This document shows positions 24,379 to 33,896 of a stretch of DNA of 62,024 nucleotides, one piece after another (the first letter of the stretch is position 1; every line of letters begins with the position of its first letter). A model generated the notes under the pieces. The model worked only from the letters and a program-made list of their open reading frames with translations. It ran no database searches and was not told the DNA's origin. The translations under genes and the position numbers were made by a program. The stretch is from Magnetospirillum molischianum DSM 120 (GTDB lineage: Bacteria; Pseudomonadota; Alphaproteobacteria; Rhodospirillales; Magnetospirillaceae): positions 1 through 62,024 of the forward strand of contig NZ_CAHP01000032.1 of assembly GCF_000294655.1 (NCBI RefSeq), given 5' to 3'.

Positions 24379-26304
24379 TTACGACATGAATTTGCCACGA
24401 GGGGAATAGTGGGTGTGCAAATGGTGGTGTGCGATGTGGCCGCACGGCCCATCGGTGAGGAATTCGCGATAGAGCTGAAGCACTACCGGGTTTTCATGCG
24501 ACTTGCGGATACTGAAATCGCTATCGATCTGGTAGATCGCCTGCGATCGCTTCGCGCGGATGGTAGCGTCGGTCGGAATAGGCTGGCCACCACCGCCCAA
24601 GCAACCACTAGGGCAAGCCATGAACTCGATGAAGTGGCACTTGCTGAACGGTCCGCCTGCTTTGATGTCCTCCATCACCCTCTTGGCATTGGCCGAACCG
24701 TGGACGATACCGACGCGCAGAGTTACCCCTTTCAGCCAATCCCAGTCTGGCACCAGGGATTTAAACAGGTCGGGAACTTGGCCGACTTCGGTGATTGGAA
24801 TCTCGGCCATCCGCGCACCTTCGATACCACGTACCGGCAAGATATTGGCGTGGTCGAAGAAATTTTCGACCTTCTGGCCGGTGACGACCTCGATTACCGT
24901 GCGCAGGGCCGCTTCCATCACACCGCCGGTTGCGCCAAAGATATTGCCTGAGCCGGTTCCATCGCCAAAAGGCTCGTCGAACGGACTTTTGGGCAGATGA
25001 GGCAGGTCGATACCGGATTCGGCAATCATCTTGGCCAGTTCACGGGTGGTCAGGGCGTAATCGACGTCTTTGAAGCCGCTGGAGCACAGTTCAGGCCGGT
25101 TGCACTCGAACTTCTTCGCGGTACAGGGCATCAGGGCGACGACAACGATATCCTTCGGATCGATCCCTTTCTTGTCGGCGTAATAGGTTTTGAGCAGGGC
25201 ACCGAACATCTGCATCGGGCTTTTGGCTGAAGACAGATTGGGAACCGCGTTCGGGTAGAAATGCTCAAGGTACTTAACCCAGCCGGGTGAACAGCTGGTG
25301 AACTGAGGGAGCGCGATATCGGTATCGCCCTGGACCAGGGCTTGATACAGCCGGATAATCAGTTCTGTGCCTTCTTCTATGATCGTCAGGTCGGCGGTGT
25401 GGTTGGTATCGAACACACCGTCGAATCCCATCCGCTTCAACGCAGTGTTGAGCTGATACGTAACCTGAGTCCCCGCTTCCAGCCCAAAGCACTCACCGAT
25501 GGCGGCACGGGGCGATGGCGCGGTCTGGATCACCACATGCTTGGTCGGGTCGTCCAGCATTGCCCAGACCTCGTCGGTCTGATCCTGCTCGGTCAAGGCT
25601 CCGGTCGGGCAGCGATTGATGCACTGGCCGCAATTGATACAGACGACCGAGGAAAGCGGCTTGTCGCCAAACGTGGCGATGCGCGAACGGACACTGCGCC
25701 CCTTGACCAGCAGCGCGCCGACGCCCTGCAACTCACTGCACGTGCGGACGCAACGACGGCACAGGACGCACTTGTTCATGTCGCGCACGACCGAAGGACT
25801 GGAGCGGTCGATGGGATATTTTGGTTCGGTCGGATGACCGAAGCGGTAGTAATCGACGCCATATTCTTTGGCCAGGGATTGCAGCTCGCAATTGTTGTTG
25901 CGCTTACAGACGGTACAGTCGCCGTAATGGTTGGCCAGCATCAGATCGACGACATGACGCCTGGCGGTACGGACCGCAGGCGTGTTGGTCTGAATCTTGA
26001 CCGGCTGAGTCACCGGAGTGGCGCAAGCGGCCTGAAGTGTGCGCATCCCCTCGACCGCGACAACGCAGATGCGGCAGACGCCGGCGGTACACAAATCGTC
26101 GTGGTGGCATAGGGTGGGAATGCGCAGCCCGACCCGTCTGGCCGCGTCAAGGATTGTCGTACCATAGGGAACTTCAACGTCGATGCCGTCGATGGTGACA
26201 GCAATCATCGGCGCTGCGGCCTCGACCGGGGCGACGGTATTGGTCCCGGACTCCGCGCTGTCAGCGACAGGCTGGGATTCGGTGCTCGAAGGAATGGTGT
26301 CCAT
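24379..26304 (-). CDS. hydA: [FeFe] hydrogenase catalytic subunit (group A, HndD/HydA type)
   Basis: This 641-aa enzyme interconverts H2 with protons and electrons. In order it has a plant-type [2Fe-2S] domain (C66, C77, C80, C94), a His/Cys cluster site (H126, C130, C133, C139), two [4Fe-4S] motifs (CVLCRRCVRTC, CINCGQCINRC) and the H-cluster domain. Motif L2 is MPCTAKKFE and L3 is EFMACPSGCLGGGGQP, both canonical. Motif L1 reads TSCSPGW instead of TSCCPGW (C338, S339). The ATG used follows GGAG at a good distance; longer starts overlap the upstream gene. The partner is the HoxF-like flavoprotein upstream in the same operon, so NADH/NAD+ is the likely electron carrier. Maturases HydEFG are not in this window. 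Confidence 0.93.
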   Translation of the reverse strand: MDTIPSSTESQPVADSAESGTNTVAPVEAAAPMIAVTIDGIDVEVPYGTTILDAARRVGLRIPTLCHHDDLCTAGVCRICVVAVEGMRTLQAACATPVTQPVKIQTNTPAVRTARRHVVDLMLANHYGDCTVCKRNNNCELQSLAKEYGVDYYRFGHPTEPKYPIDRSSPSVVRDMNKCVLCRRCVRTCSELQGVGALLVKGRSVRSRIATFGDKPLSSVVCINCGQCINRCPTGALTEQDQTDEVWAMLDDPTKHVVIQTAPSPRAAIGECFGLEAGTQVTYQLNTALKRMGFDGVFDTNHTADLTIIEEGTELIIRLYQALVQGDTDIALPQFTSCSPGWVKYLEHFYPNAVPNLSSAKSPMQMFGALLKTYYADKKGIDPKDIVVVALMPCTAKKFECNRPELCSSGFKDVDYALTTRELAKMIAESGIDLPHLPKSPFDEPFGDGTGSGNIFGATGGVMEAALRTVIEVVTGQKVENFFDHANILPVRGIEGARMAEIPITEVGQVPDLFKSLVPDWDWLKGVTLRVGIVHGSANAKRVMEDIKAGGPFSKCHFIEFMACPSGCLGGGGQPIPTDATIRAKRSQAIYQIDSDFSIRKSHENPVVLQLYREFLTDGPCGHIAHHHLHTHYSPRGKFMS

Positions 26305-26332
26305 ATTAGTCTGATCTCCCCGCTTTGGCCGG

Positions 26333-28036
26333 TCAGGCGGCGCCCAGGATCGGGCGTGCCATGATTTCATCCTTGAAGTGCGCGTTCAGAGCGATGACCA
26401 CGTTTGGACTCGCCTGACCCAGGCCGCATTTCGAGGCCAGCTTGACCGTCTCGCTGAGACTGATCAGGTCATTGAGATAGCGGTTGGAGCATTTCCCCTG
26501 TTGCAGTAGCCGGATACCTTCCAGCAATTTTTGATTACCGACGCGGCAGGTGGTGCACTGACCGCAGGATTCTTCAACGAAGAATTCGAGATAGTTCTCG
26601 GCGACTTCCAGCATGTCGCGGTCGGCACTGTAGACAATGATCGAGCCGCCGATGCCCAGATCCTCATAGGCGAGACGACGGTCGAACTGGCGAGCCGGGA
26701 CTAACTGGCCGGTATAACCACCGATCTGGACTGCTTTAGCCCCCTGCCCGCCCACGGTTTCCAGCAATTGATCGACCGTGATCCCCCAGGGCAATTCATA
26801 GACGCCGGGGCGTGAGCAATCGCCCGAAACGCTGAACAGTTTGAATCCCTTCGACCGCTCGGTTCCCATCGATGAGAACCATTTGGCTCCGCGTGAGACG
26901 ATGCAGCTCAACGTCGCCAGGGTTTCAACATTGTTGACGACGGTCGGCTGTCCGTGCAGGCCGCGCTCTGCCGGGTATGGAGGGCGGTTACGCGGCTCGC
27001 CGCGCCGTCCTTCCAGGCTTTCGATCAACGCGGTTTCCTCGCCGCAAACATAGGCACCCGCACCCATGTGGATGCGGATGTCGAAACAGAACCCCTTTTG
27101 GCCCAGGATATCGCTGCCGAGCAGATTCGATTTGCGCCGCGCCTCCAGCACCGCCTCAAGATGCGGCTTCAGGTGAGTATATTCCCATCGCAGATAGACG
27201 ACGCCTTCGCGTGCTCCGATCGAATAGGCGGCGATGGTCATTCCCTCGAACACCATGTCGGCATATTTGCCGAGAATGATGCGATCCTTAAAGGTGCCAG
27301 GCTCGCCTTCGTCGGCGTTGCAGATGATGTATTTGGTGTCGCCTTTGGCCTTGGCAGCCAGATTCCACTTAATTCCGGTGGGGAACCCAGCACCTCCGCG
27401 CCCACGCAGACCAGACACGGTCAGTTCGGCGATCACCTCCGAGGGGCTAACCGACACCGCCCGTCGCAAGCCGGAATTGATCTCGTGATTGGTGTAATTC
27501 AGGGTGTTGGCATAGGTCTCACCAACATTGCCGACGGTGGGGCGACGAGCGTTGAATTCCTGCCGACAATCCTCGATCACCCGGTGAACTTTGGGCGGAG
27601 TCAGATTGGAGAACACCTCATTGTTCACCATCATCGCCGGGGCCTGATAATTCATCCCGATACAGCTGGTCCATTCCAGGGTGAACATGCCGTCCGGCGT
27701 TGTCTCGCCAAAGCGGATCCCCAGGTCGTTTTCCAACTGACGGGCGACTGATTTAGCCCCCTTCATGATCGAAGACATATCGCGGCTAAGCCGGATGATG
27801 AACTTTCCCTTGGGCTTCTTGTTAATAAAGTGAAAGAAGGTGGCGACGCCGAGAACCTCTGATGCGGAAATACCGATCAGATCGGCGATATATTGCATCG
27901 CAAATTCAGAAACAAAGCCGCACTCCGCCTGGACAGACTGCATAATAGGTATAAGTGAAGATCTTTGTCGCCCGTGTTTTTTAACAAGTCTAGCTATAAG
28001 GGATTTCTCTCTGTCCTGCCCTGTCAGCAGCATCAT
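26333..28036 (-). CDS. HoxF/NuoEF-like NADH-binding subunit of the hydrogenase
   Basis: This 567-aa flavoprotein fuses a NuoE-like domain (about 1-150) to a NuoF-like domain. The NuoF part has the FMN/NADH motifs RGRGGAGFPTGIKW, NADEGEPGTFKDR and GAGAYVCGEETALIESLEG, and the [4Fe-4S] motif SCGQCTTCR with a distal Cys in SKCGLG. The NuoE part keeps the fold (ENDLGIRFGETTPDG) but has lost most [2Fe-2S] ligands: S84 and S89 replace the first Cys pair, and C125 is followed by N129 instead of Cys. The start at MMLLTGQ is preferred because GGGGAG precedes it; ATGs up to 21 bases upstream lack such a site. It shuttles electrons between NAD(H) and HydA; the loss of one cluster may change any bifurcation ability. 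Confidence 0.9.
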   Translation of the reverse strand: MMLLTGQDREKSLIARLVKKHGRQRSSLIPIMQSVQAECGFVSEFAMQYIADLIGISASEVLGVATFFHFINKKPKGKFIIRLSRDMSSIMKGAKSVARQLENDLGIRFGETTPDGMFTLEWTSCIGMNYQAPAMMVNNEVFSNLTPPKVHRVIEDCRQEFNARRPTVGNVGETYANTLNYTNHEINSGLRRAVSVSPSEVIAELTVSGLRGRGGAGFPTGIKWNLAAKAKGDTKYIICNADEGEPGTFKDRIILGKYADMVFEGMTIAAYSIGAREGVVYLRWEYTHLKPHLEAVLEARRKSNLLGSDILGQKGFCFDIRIHMGAGAYVCGEETALIESLEGRRGEPRNRPPYPAERGLHGQPTVVNNVETLATLSCIVSRGAKWFSSMGTERSKGFKLFSVSGDCSRPGVYELPWGITVDQLLETVGGQGAKAVQIGGYTGQLVPARQFDRRLAYEDLGIGGSIIVYSADRDMLEVAENYLEFFVEESCGQCTTCRVGNQKLLEGIRLLQQGKCSNRYLNDLISLSETVKLASKCGLGQASPNVVIALNAHFKDEIMARPILGAA

Positions 28037-28417
28037 ATTTCTCCCCATCTGATACATTTGTCTTATTGATCTTTTCTTGTGGGCGCGATCTTTGTCGCGT
28101 TTGCGCGTTGCGTAACACGAAAAAATATCTCTGTTATATTCGGAAATGGACGCACGATCGCTCCCCCACCCTTTCCGGTGGTGACTACCCTAACGCACCG
28201 GATTTTCCTACCCTAGATACCGCCTCATACGGGTAGGTGGCAAGCTGCCCGTGAGGATGGGAGCATGCTCTCCACTCTTTTCGGCCTACCCACGCAAGGC
28301 ATAAGCACATTTTGCAATAGCGGCCGAGGTCAGTGCACATCAAGAGCGGGCATTGACTATCACTTATGTAGTACACATATGATTTTAAGCATAGACTAAC
28401 CATTCTCAGGCATCGCC
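28037..28417. promoter_or_regulatory. Divergent promoter region, hydrogenase operon / chemoreceptor
   Basis: These 380 bases separate two divergent transcription units. Four copies of a CTACCC motif occur: CTACCCTA at 28185 and 28208 (23 bases apart), its complement GGGTAGG at 28231 and CCTACCC at 28285. The copies at 28207-28213 and 28231-28237 form an inverted repeat. They look like binding sites for one regulator. I found no convincing FNR or sigma-54 site. Confidence 0.35.
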
Positions 28418-30109
28418 ATGCTCACCAACGTCCGTATTTCGCGCAAAATCGGGATCGTTATCGCGATCCTCTCCTGTGTCATGGTCGCGATAAGTGCGCT
28501 CGGCTACTACAGTTTGCAGGAAATGACCGTAGCCGCGCGACAGATCGATGCCTCTGGCGATCTGGTCAAGCTCGGGGGACGCCTGAACCAGAATCTTCTT
28601 ATTATGAACCGGGCGGAATACCGCATGGCCGCCAACCCGGCTGAGGCTGACGACGCCTCTAAATTCCTAAGAAACTCAGCCGCAACGGTCAAAGATAATC
28701 TGGAAAAGATCCAGTCATCTACTCCACCGGCCTATCGTAAAGATTTGGATGAAATTAATCGCTCTTTTATAGAATACTACGAACATGCCAAAAAAACAGA
28801 AGCCTTAGCGTTGGAGCAGAAGAACCGAACTCTCGACGCAGAGCAGCAGGCAATCTACGAGAGCGTGCGGGTATCACGCTCCAAGGCAACGCCGTTGATA
28901 GAACACATGCGCTCTGTTGTTGAATCGTTCGACAAAGACGGGACCGCCATTGCGGATGACACCGCGCATATGGCCCGAACTCTCGGCATCGTTATGATCT
29001 GCACCACACTGGGCGGCATCGTCCTGGGCGTCACCGTTGGAATGTTGATTTCACGCAAGAGTCTGGTCCAGCCAATCGTGAAGATCACCGACGTTTTGAA
29101 GCAATTGGCGGACGGCAACCTAACCGTCGCAATCGACGGCACCGGGCGGGGTGACGAAATTGGCGATATCTCGCGGGCCGCGCTGGTATTCCGTGACAAT
29201 GCGCGTCAGGCCGATGAAATGCGGGCGCAGCAAGAACGCGAACGTCAAGCCCGCGAGGGTCGCGCCAAAGCTATCGAAGAGATGACCGGCGGCTTTGACC
29301 AAGCCATCGGGGGCGTTATCGGGATCGTTGTCACTGCCTGCAACGATATGGAAGCCACGGCTCAGATGCTGTCTGCCAGTGCCGAGCAAACCCATCGCCA
29401 AGTCACGGCGGTCGCCGCCGCGACCGAACAAGCGTCGGCCAGCGTCCAGACGGTAGCGAGCGCGGCCGAAGAATTATCGGTCTCGATTACCGAGATCGGG
29501 CGCCAGATGGAACAATCTTCGCGGGTTTCGAACGCTACCGCAGATCAGGCTCGCCAGACCCGTGTCCTGGTTAAGGGACTGGCCGATTCTTCGGCTCGCA
29601 TCAGTGCCGTGGTCGATCTGATCAATGACATCGCATCGCAGACCAACCTTCTGGCATTGAACGCGACCATCGAGGCGGCGCGGGCTGGCGAGGCGGGCAA
29701 GGGCTTTGCCGTGGTTGCGGGAGAAGTCAAACACCTCGCCAACCAGACGGCACGCGCCACCGAGGAGATCGTCAGCCAGGTCGGAGCGGTACAAAGTGCG
29801 ACTGACGACACCGTAAAAGCCATTGTTTCTATCGTCGAACGGATCGAGGAGATCAACCAGATCGCAACGACGATTGCTTCGGCGGTTGAAGAGCAATCCG
29901 CCGCAACCAATGAAATTGCCCGCAATGTCCAGCAGGCGGCAGTGGGAACACAGGAAGTTTCCAACACCATTGTCGGCGTCAGCGAAATCGCCAACCAAAC
30001 CGGAGGCGGCGCGCGACAGGTTCTATCCTCGTCAAAGTCGCTATTAACCCAGAGCAATGACCTTAAGCATGTTGTCGATGATTTTCTACGCAGAGTGAAG
30101 AGCGCCTGA
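28418..30109 (+). CDS. Membrane methyl-accepting chemotaxis protein
   Basis: This is a classical 563-aa receptor. A first membrane helix (about 10-32) is followed by a periplasmic four-helix-bundle type domain (about 33-190, with [20 protein letters not shown]), a second helix (about 190-212) and a HAMP domain ([20 protein letters not shown]). The signalling domain has its tip at [19 protein letters not shown] and [18 protein letters not shown]. It lacks a C-terminal CheR-docking pentapeptide. It is divergently transcribed from the hydrogenase operon, so a redox or energy-taxis input is conceivable, but nothing in the sequence shows the ligand. Confidence 0.93.
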   Translation: MLTNVRISRKIGIVIAILSCVMVAISALGYYSLQEMTVAARQIDASGDLVKLGGRLNQNLLIMNRAEYRMAANPAEADDASKFLRNSAATVKDNLEKIQSSTPPAYRKDLDEINRSFIEYYEHAKKTEALALEQKNRTLDAEQQAIYESVRVSRSKATPLIEHMRSVVESFDKDGTAIADDTAHMARTLGIVMICTTLGGIVLGVTVGMLISRKSLVQPIVKITDVLKQLADGNLTVAIDGTGRGDEIGDISRAALVFRDNARQADEMRAQQERERQAREGRAKAIEEMTGGFDQAIGGVIGIVVTACNDMEATAQMLSASAEQTHRQVTAVAAATEQASASVQTVASAAEELSVSITEIGRQMEQSSRVSNATADQARQTRVLVKGLADSSARISAVVDLINDIASQTNLLALNATIEAARAGEAGKGFAVVAGEVKHLANQTARATEEIVSQVGAVQSATDDTVKAIVSIVERIEEINQIATTIASAVEEQSAATNEIARNVQQAAVGTQEVSNTIVGVSEIANQTGGGARQVLSSSKSLLTQSNDLKHVVDDFLRRVKSA

Positions 30110-30180
30110 TTTCAGGGGCTAGATCACAGAATATTTCGAATTCGCGGTTCGATCCGAATCGTCAACTGCGGCGACCCGTA

Positions 30181-30882
30181 TCACCCCCTTGTAACGGCCT
30201 CGATTTCATCCGTTCCAAGGGGGCGCCACAGCCCCTCTTCCAACCCGTCCAGAGTCAGACCGCCGATTCTGGTCCGCCGCAACGTCTCGACATGATTGCC
30301 GACCGCGGCAAACATGCGGCGGACCTGATGGTAACGCCCCTCGGTGATAGTTACACAGGCGGACAGGTTGCCTTTCGCCTCGAATTGCGCCGGCAGCAAC
30401 GGCTCGGCTTCCGAACGCAGCATCAGGGTTCCGCTGGCGAAAACCTCGGCCTCGTCTCCACGAAGCGGACGCGCCAAGGTTACCTCATAGGTCTTGGCAA
30501 TGGCGCGACGAGGGGAAATGACGTGATGGAGAAATTGCCCGTCATCGGTCAGCAACAGCAGGCCCGAACTATCGCGGTCCAACCGCCCTACCGTCGCCAC
30601 GACCGGCTTGCGCAGGATAAAACGCGGCGGCAGCAACGAATAGACCGTCAACCCCGGATCGTTGGTCGAACAGGTATAGCCGCACGGTTTGTTCAGCATC
30701 AGCACGATTCCCTGCGGTGGGTCGAGCGGCTTGCCGTCGAGCAAAATGTCGGCATGGTCGGCGCGGGCTTCCACTCCCAACGGAACGCCGGCGCGCGTTG
30801 TCAGCCTTTCGTCGCGAATCATGGCGCGAACGTCTTTCTGACTACCATAGCCCAGATTGGACACCAATTTGATGAGCCGCAT
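30181..30882 (-). CDS. rsuA: 16S rRNA pseudouridine synthase, RsuA family
   Basis: This 233-aa enzyme of the RsuA/RluB/RluE/RluF group begins with an S4-like RNA-binding segment (MRLIKLVSNLGYGSQKDVRA). The catalytic core has the active Asp in VGRLDRDSSGLLLLTDDG, with KTYEVTL and EGRYHQVRRMFAAVGN. RsuA makes pseudouridine at position 516 of 16S rRNA; assignment within the group is likely but not certain. It is convergent with the receptor gene on its left. Confidence 0.85.
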   Translation of the reverse strand: MRLIKLVSNLGYGSQKDVRAMIRDERLTTRAGVPLGVEARADHADILLDGKPLDPPQGIVLMLNKPCGYTCSTNDPGLTVYSLLPPRFILRKPVVATVGRLDRDSSGLLLLTDDGQFLHHVISPRRAIAKTYEVTLARPLRGDEAEVFASGTLMLRSEAEPLLPAQFEAKGNLSACVTITEGRYHQVRRMFAAVGNHVETLRRTRIGGLTLDGLEEGLWRPLGTDEIEAVTRG

Positions 30883-31015
30883 TGATCCTCGAACACGTAT
30901 GACACGGTGGCAGAACGCGCCACCCGCTGAGTAAAAGCATAGGTCGTCGCAACAGCAGCGTCGAGAGGTGACGCCGGGGTGGACAAAAGCAGCGGCGATC
31001 CGTTATGTCGAGCCG

Positions 31016-32029
31016 ATGTCTGAATCCTTGACCGCCCTCTTATATCCCTTTGCCAAGGGAATTCTCCCCCATCCGCAACCAGGACGCGGCTTTTTTCTGC
31101 GTGCAGAGGGACCATTCGATCCTGGTTGGCACCGATCCATCGTGTGCGAACAGGGGTTCAAACCTGCGTTCGAAACATTGCGCCAGAACGGCGTCACCGT
31201 CGTCCCCGACCTAACCGATGATGGATACGATTTTGGTCTCTGCCTGATAACCAAACACAAGGCCGAGACCCTCGCTAATTTGGGGCGGGGATGGGCCGCG
31301 CTAAAATTAGGCGGAATTCTCGTCTGCGCAGGAAGCAACGACGTCGGGGCCGGGTCGATTGAGCGTGCGTTCAAAGCCGCGATCGGCGGCGTCTCCGCGC
31401 TGTCGAAATCGCATTGCAAGGTATTCTGGGCCAAGCGCGGCGACACGATTCCGCCCACCCTCGCCGATTGGGCCGAGGCCGGACGGACACAATTGGTACC
31501 GGAAACCGGCTGCTGGTCTCGTCCTGGTCTCTACAATTGGAACAAAATCGACGCCGGATCGGCGTTGTTGGCCAAGCACATCCCCGCCGATTTATCCGGA
31601 CGTGTCGCGGATTTGGGGGCCGGATGGGGCTATCTGTCGCTCGCTCTGCTCGATCGCGCCCCTGCAATCGCCTCGCTCGATTTATTCGAAGCCGAATGGC
31701 ACGCGATTGAAGCTGCGAAACTCAATCTCAGCCGCGTGGCAAGCCCGGCCCGCCTCGGCTTTCATTGGCATGACGTCGCGGCCGGTTTGCCCAAGGCGAC
31801 CTTCGACATCGTGGTGATGAATCCGCCCTTCCATCAGGGCAAGGCGACCGATATCGACCTCGGTCGCGCCTTCATCGCCGCCGCCGCCGCCGCGCTGGTG
31901 CCGGGAGGACGGTTGCTGTTCGTCGCCAACCGCCAATTGCCCTACGAACCTGTTGTCGCGGCTCACTTCCGCAGCAGCACGACCCTCGACGAAACCGCGC
32001 TCTACAAGGTGATTCTGGCCCACCTCTGA
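31016..32029 (+). CDS. rsmC: 16S rRNA guanine-N2 methyltransferase, RsmC-like
   Basis: This 337-aa protein has the RsmC/RlmG two-domain plan: an inactive N-terminal Rossmann domain (to about 175, with LITKHKAETLANL) and an active C-terminal one with SAM motif ADLGAGWGYLSLALL and catalytic VMNPPFHQG. RsmC methylates G1207 of 16S rRNA. The ATG giving MSESLTALLYPFAKG is chosen because homologues begin in that region; a GTG 48 bases upstream would add a tail with no family similarity. It is convergent with glmS, 37 bases away. Confidence 0.85.
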   Translation: MSESLTALLYPFAKGILPHPQPGRGFFLRAEGPFDPGWHRSIVCEQGFKPAFETLRQNGVTVVPDLTDDGYDFGLCLITKHKAETLANLGRGWAALKLGGILVCAGSNDVGAGSIERAFKAAIGGVSALSKSHCKVFWAKRGDTIPPTLADWAEAGRTQLVPETGCWSRPGLYNWNKIDAGSALLAKHIPADLSGRVADLGAGWGYLSLALLDRAPAIASLDLFEAEWHAIEAAKLNLSRVASPARLGFHWHDVAAGLPKATFDIVVMNPPFHQGKATDIDLGRAFIAAAAAALVPGGRLLFVANRQLPYEPVVAAHFRSSTTLDETALYKVILAHL

Positions 32030-32066
32030 TCGACCGAAAAATCCTGGTCGAGCGGAACTCCGTCAG

Positions 32067-33890
32067 CTACTCGACGGTAACGCTCTTGGCAAGGTTACGA
32101 GGTTGATCGACATCTGTGCCTTTGGCTACGGCAACGTGATAGGCCAGCATCTGCACCGGGATTGCATAGAGCAACGGAGCGACAAAAGACGCGACTTCGG
32201 GCAGTTCGATCGTCGCGGCCACCTTGGCCGACAAACGGGCGATGCCGTGCCGGTCGGACAAAAAGATGACCCGCCCCCCACGCGCAACGACTTCCTGAAC
32301 GTTCGATGCCGTCTTATCGTAAAGATGATCAGATGGGCAGATCACGATAACCGGCACGGAATCGTCGATCAAAGCGATTGGACCGTGCTTTAGTTCGCCA
32401 GCAGCATACGCTTCAGCATGGATGTAGCTGACTTCCTTCAGCTTCAGCGCGCCTTCGAGCGCGATCGGATAGCCGGTGCCGCGTCCAAGATACAACACGT
32501 CGCGCGCCTCGGCGATCGAGGGAGCAATGGCACGGATCGCGCTATCGTCGCGTAACACGTCGGCAACGCGAGACGGCACCTCGGCCAGAGCGCGGCAGAC
32601 CTCTGCCTCGGCAGCGCGGTCCAGCGCTCCCCTAGCCCGCCCCAACGCCACCGCTAGGCAGGCCAGCACCGTCAATTGAGTGGTAAACGCCTTGGTTGAG
32701 GCAACGCCGATTTCTGGCCCGGCCAGCGTCTCCAGCACACCGTCGGCCTCGCGGGCAATCGTGCTTTCCGGGACGTTGACCAGAGCTAAACAATGTTGGC
32801 CGTTGGCACGGCAATGGCGTAGCGCCGCCAGGGTATCGGCTGTCTCGCCCGATTGCGAAATGAAGATCGCCAGACCGCCCTGCTCCAGCGGCGGCGAGCG
32901 ATAGCGGAATTCCGAGGCGATATCGACTTCGACCGGAACACGGGCCAGCTGTTCAATCCAGTATTTGGCGACCATTGCTGCGTAATAAGACGTCCCACAC
33001 GCGATGATGCGCACCCGCCCGATCCCGGCCAGATCGAACGGCAGATACGGCAAGGTAATCGTGCGTTCCGCTGGGTTCAGCATCGTCTTCAAGGTGCCGC
33101 CGATCACTTCCGGCTGCTCGAAGATTTCCTTCAGCATGAAGTGGCGGTGCTGCCCCTTGCCGATCAGAGCCCCGGACAGGTTGGTCTGGCGCACTTCACG
33201 CTCGACCGGGTGTCCGTCCCGGTCGCACACCGAAGCACTGGTCGCGGTAATCACGGCGCGATCGCCATCGTCGAGATAACTGATCCGCCGGGTCAACGGT
33301 GCCAACGCCAGCGCGTCGGACCCCAGATACATCTCGCCATCGCCATAGCCAATTGCCAGCGGCGACCCTTGGCGGGCGGCAATCATCATTTCAGGACGGC
33401 CGGCAAAGATGATCCCGAGCGCGAACGCGCCCTGGAGCCGGGCCAGGGCACGGTCGGTCGCCTCTACCGGATCGAAGCCCTGAATGAGCAGGTAATCGAT
33501 CAGTTGAGCCACCGCCTCGGTGTCGGTGTCGCTTTCGAACACCTGACCGGCGGCGGTCAGCTCGGCCTTCAGTTCCTGGAAGTTCTCGATGATGCCATTA
33601 TGGACCACGGCAACACGGGCGGTGGCGTGAGGGTGAGCATTGCGCTCGGTCGGAACGCCGTGAGTGGCCCAGCGGGTATGACCGATGCCGGTGCTGCCCC
33701 CCAAAGGCTGAACCTTTAGCAGGTTCTCAAGATTGACCAATTTCCCTTCGGCGCGGCGGCGTTCAATCCGCCCTTCGACCAGGGTGGCAATCCCGGCAGA
33801 ATCGTAGCCGCGATATTCCAACCGTCGCAGCCCTTCGACCAACAACGGCGCGGCATCCTGCCGACCAACGATTCCGACGATTCCGCACAT
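32067..33890 (-). CDS. glmS: Glutamine-fructose-6-phosphate aminotransferase
   Basis: This 607-aa enzyme makes glucosamine-6-phosphate from fructose-6-phosphate and glutamine, the entry step to UDP-GlcNAc for peptidoglycan and lipid A. The N-terminal class II amidotransferase has nucleophile Cys2 (MCGIVGIVG) and GHTRWATHGVPTERNAHPH. Two SIS domains follow (CGTSYYAAMVAKYWIEQLA; LGRGTGYPIALEGALKLKEV), and the chain ends NLAKSVTVE. It starts six bases after glmU, forming a glmU-glmS operon. No glmS ribozyme is expected or seen. Confidence 0.97.
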   Translation of the reverse strand: MCGIVGIVGRQDAAPLLVEGLRRLEYRGYDSAGIATLVEGRIERRRAEGKLVNLENLLKVQPLGGSTGIGHTRWATHGVPTERNAHPHATARVAVVHNGIIENFQELKAELTAAGQVFESDTDTEAVAQLIDYLLIQGFDPVEATDRALARLQGAFALGIIFAGRPEMMIAARQGSPLAIGYGDGEMYLGSDALALAPLTRRISYLDDGDRAVITATSASVCDRDGHPVEREVRQTNLSGALIGKGQHRHFMLKEIFEQPEVIGGTLKTMLNPAERTITLPYLPFDLAGIGRVRIIACGTSYYAAMVAKYWIEQLARVPVEVDIASEFRYRSPPLEQGGLAIFISQSGETADTLAALRHCRANGQHCLALVNVPESTIAREADGVLETLAGPEIGVASTKAFTTQLTVLACLAVALGRARGALDRAAEAEVCRALAEVPSRVADVLRDDSAIRAIAPSIAEARDVLYLGRGTGYPIALEGALKLKEVSYIHAEAYAAGELKHGPIALIDDSVPVIVICPSDHLYDKTASNVQEVVARGGRVIFLSDRHGIARLSAKVAATIELPEVASFVAPLLYAIPVQMLAYHVAVAKGTDVDQPRNLAKSVTVE

Positions 33891-33896
33891 GGCCGA

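Noticed and set aside
28037-28417. FNR or sigma-54 promoter elements for the hydrogenase operon
   Set aside because: TTGAT half-sites and GGCAAGCTGCC looked suggestive, but no full TTGAT-N4-ATCAA or GG-N10-GC element with proper spacing was found.
32030-32066. A glmS-type ribozyme or other riboswitch near glmS
   Set aside because: The gap upstream of glmS is only six bases and follows glmU directly; no structured leader fits.
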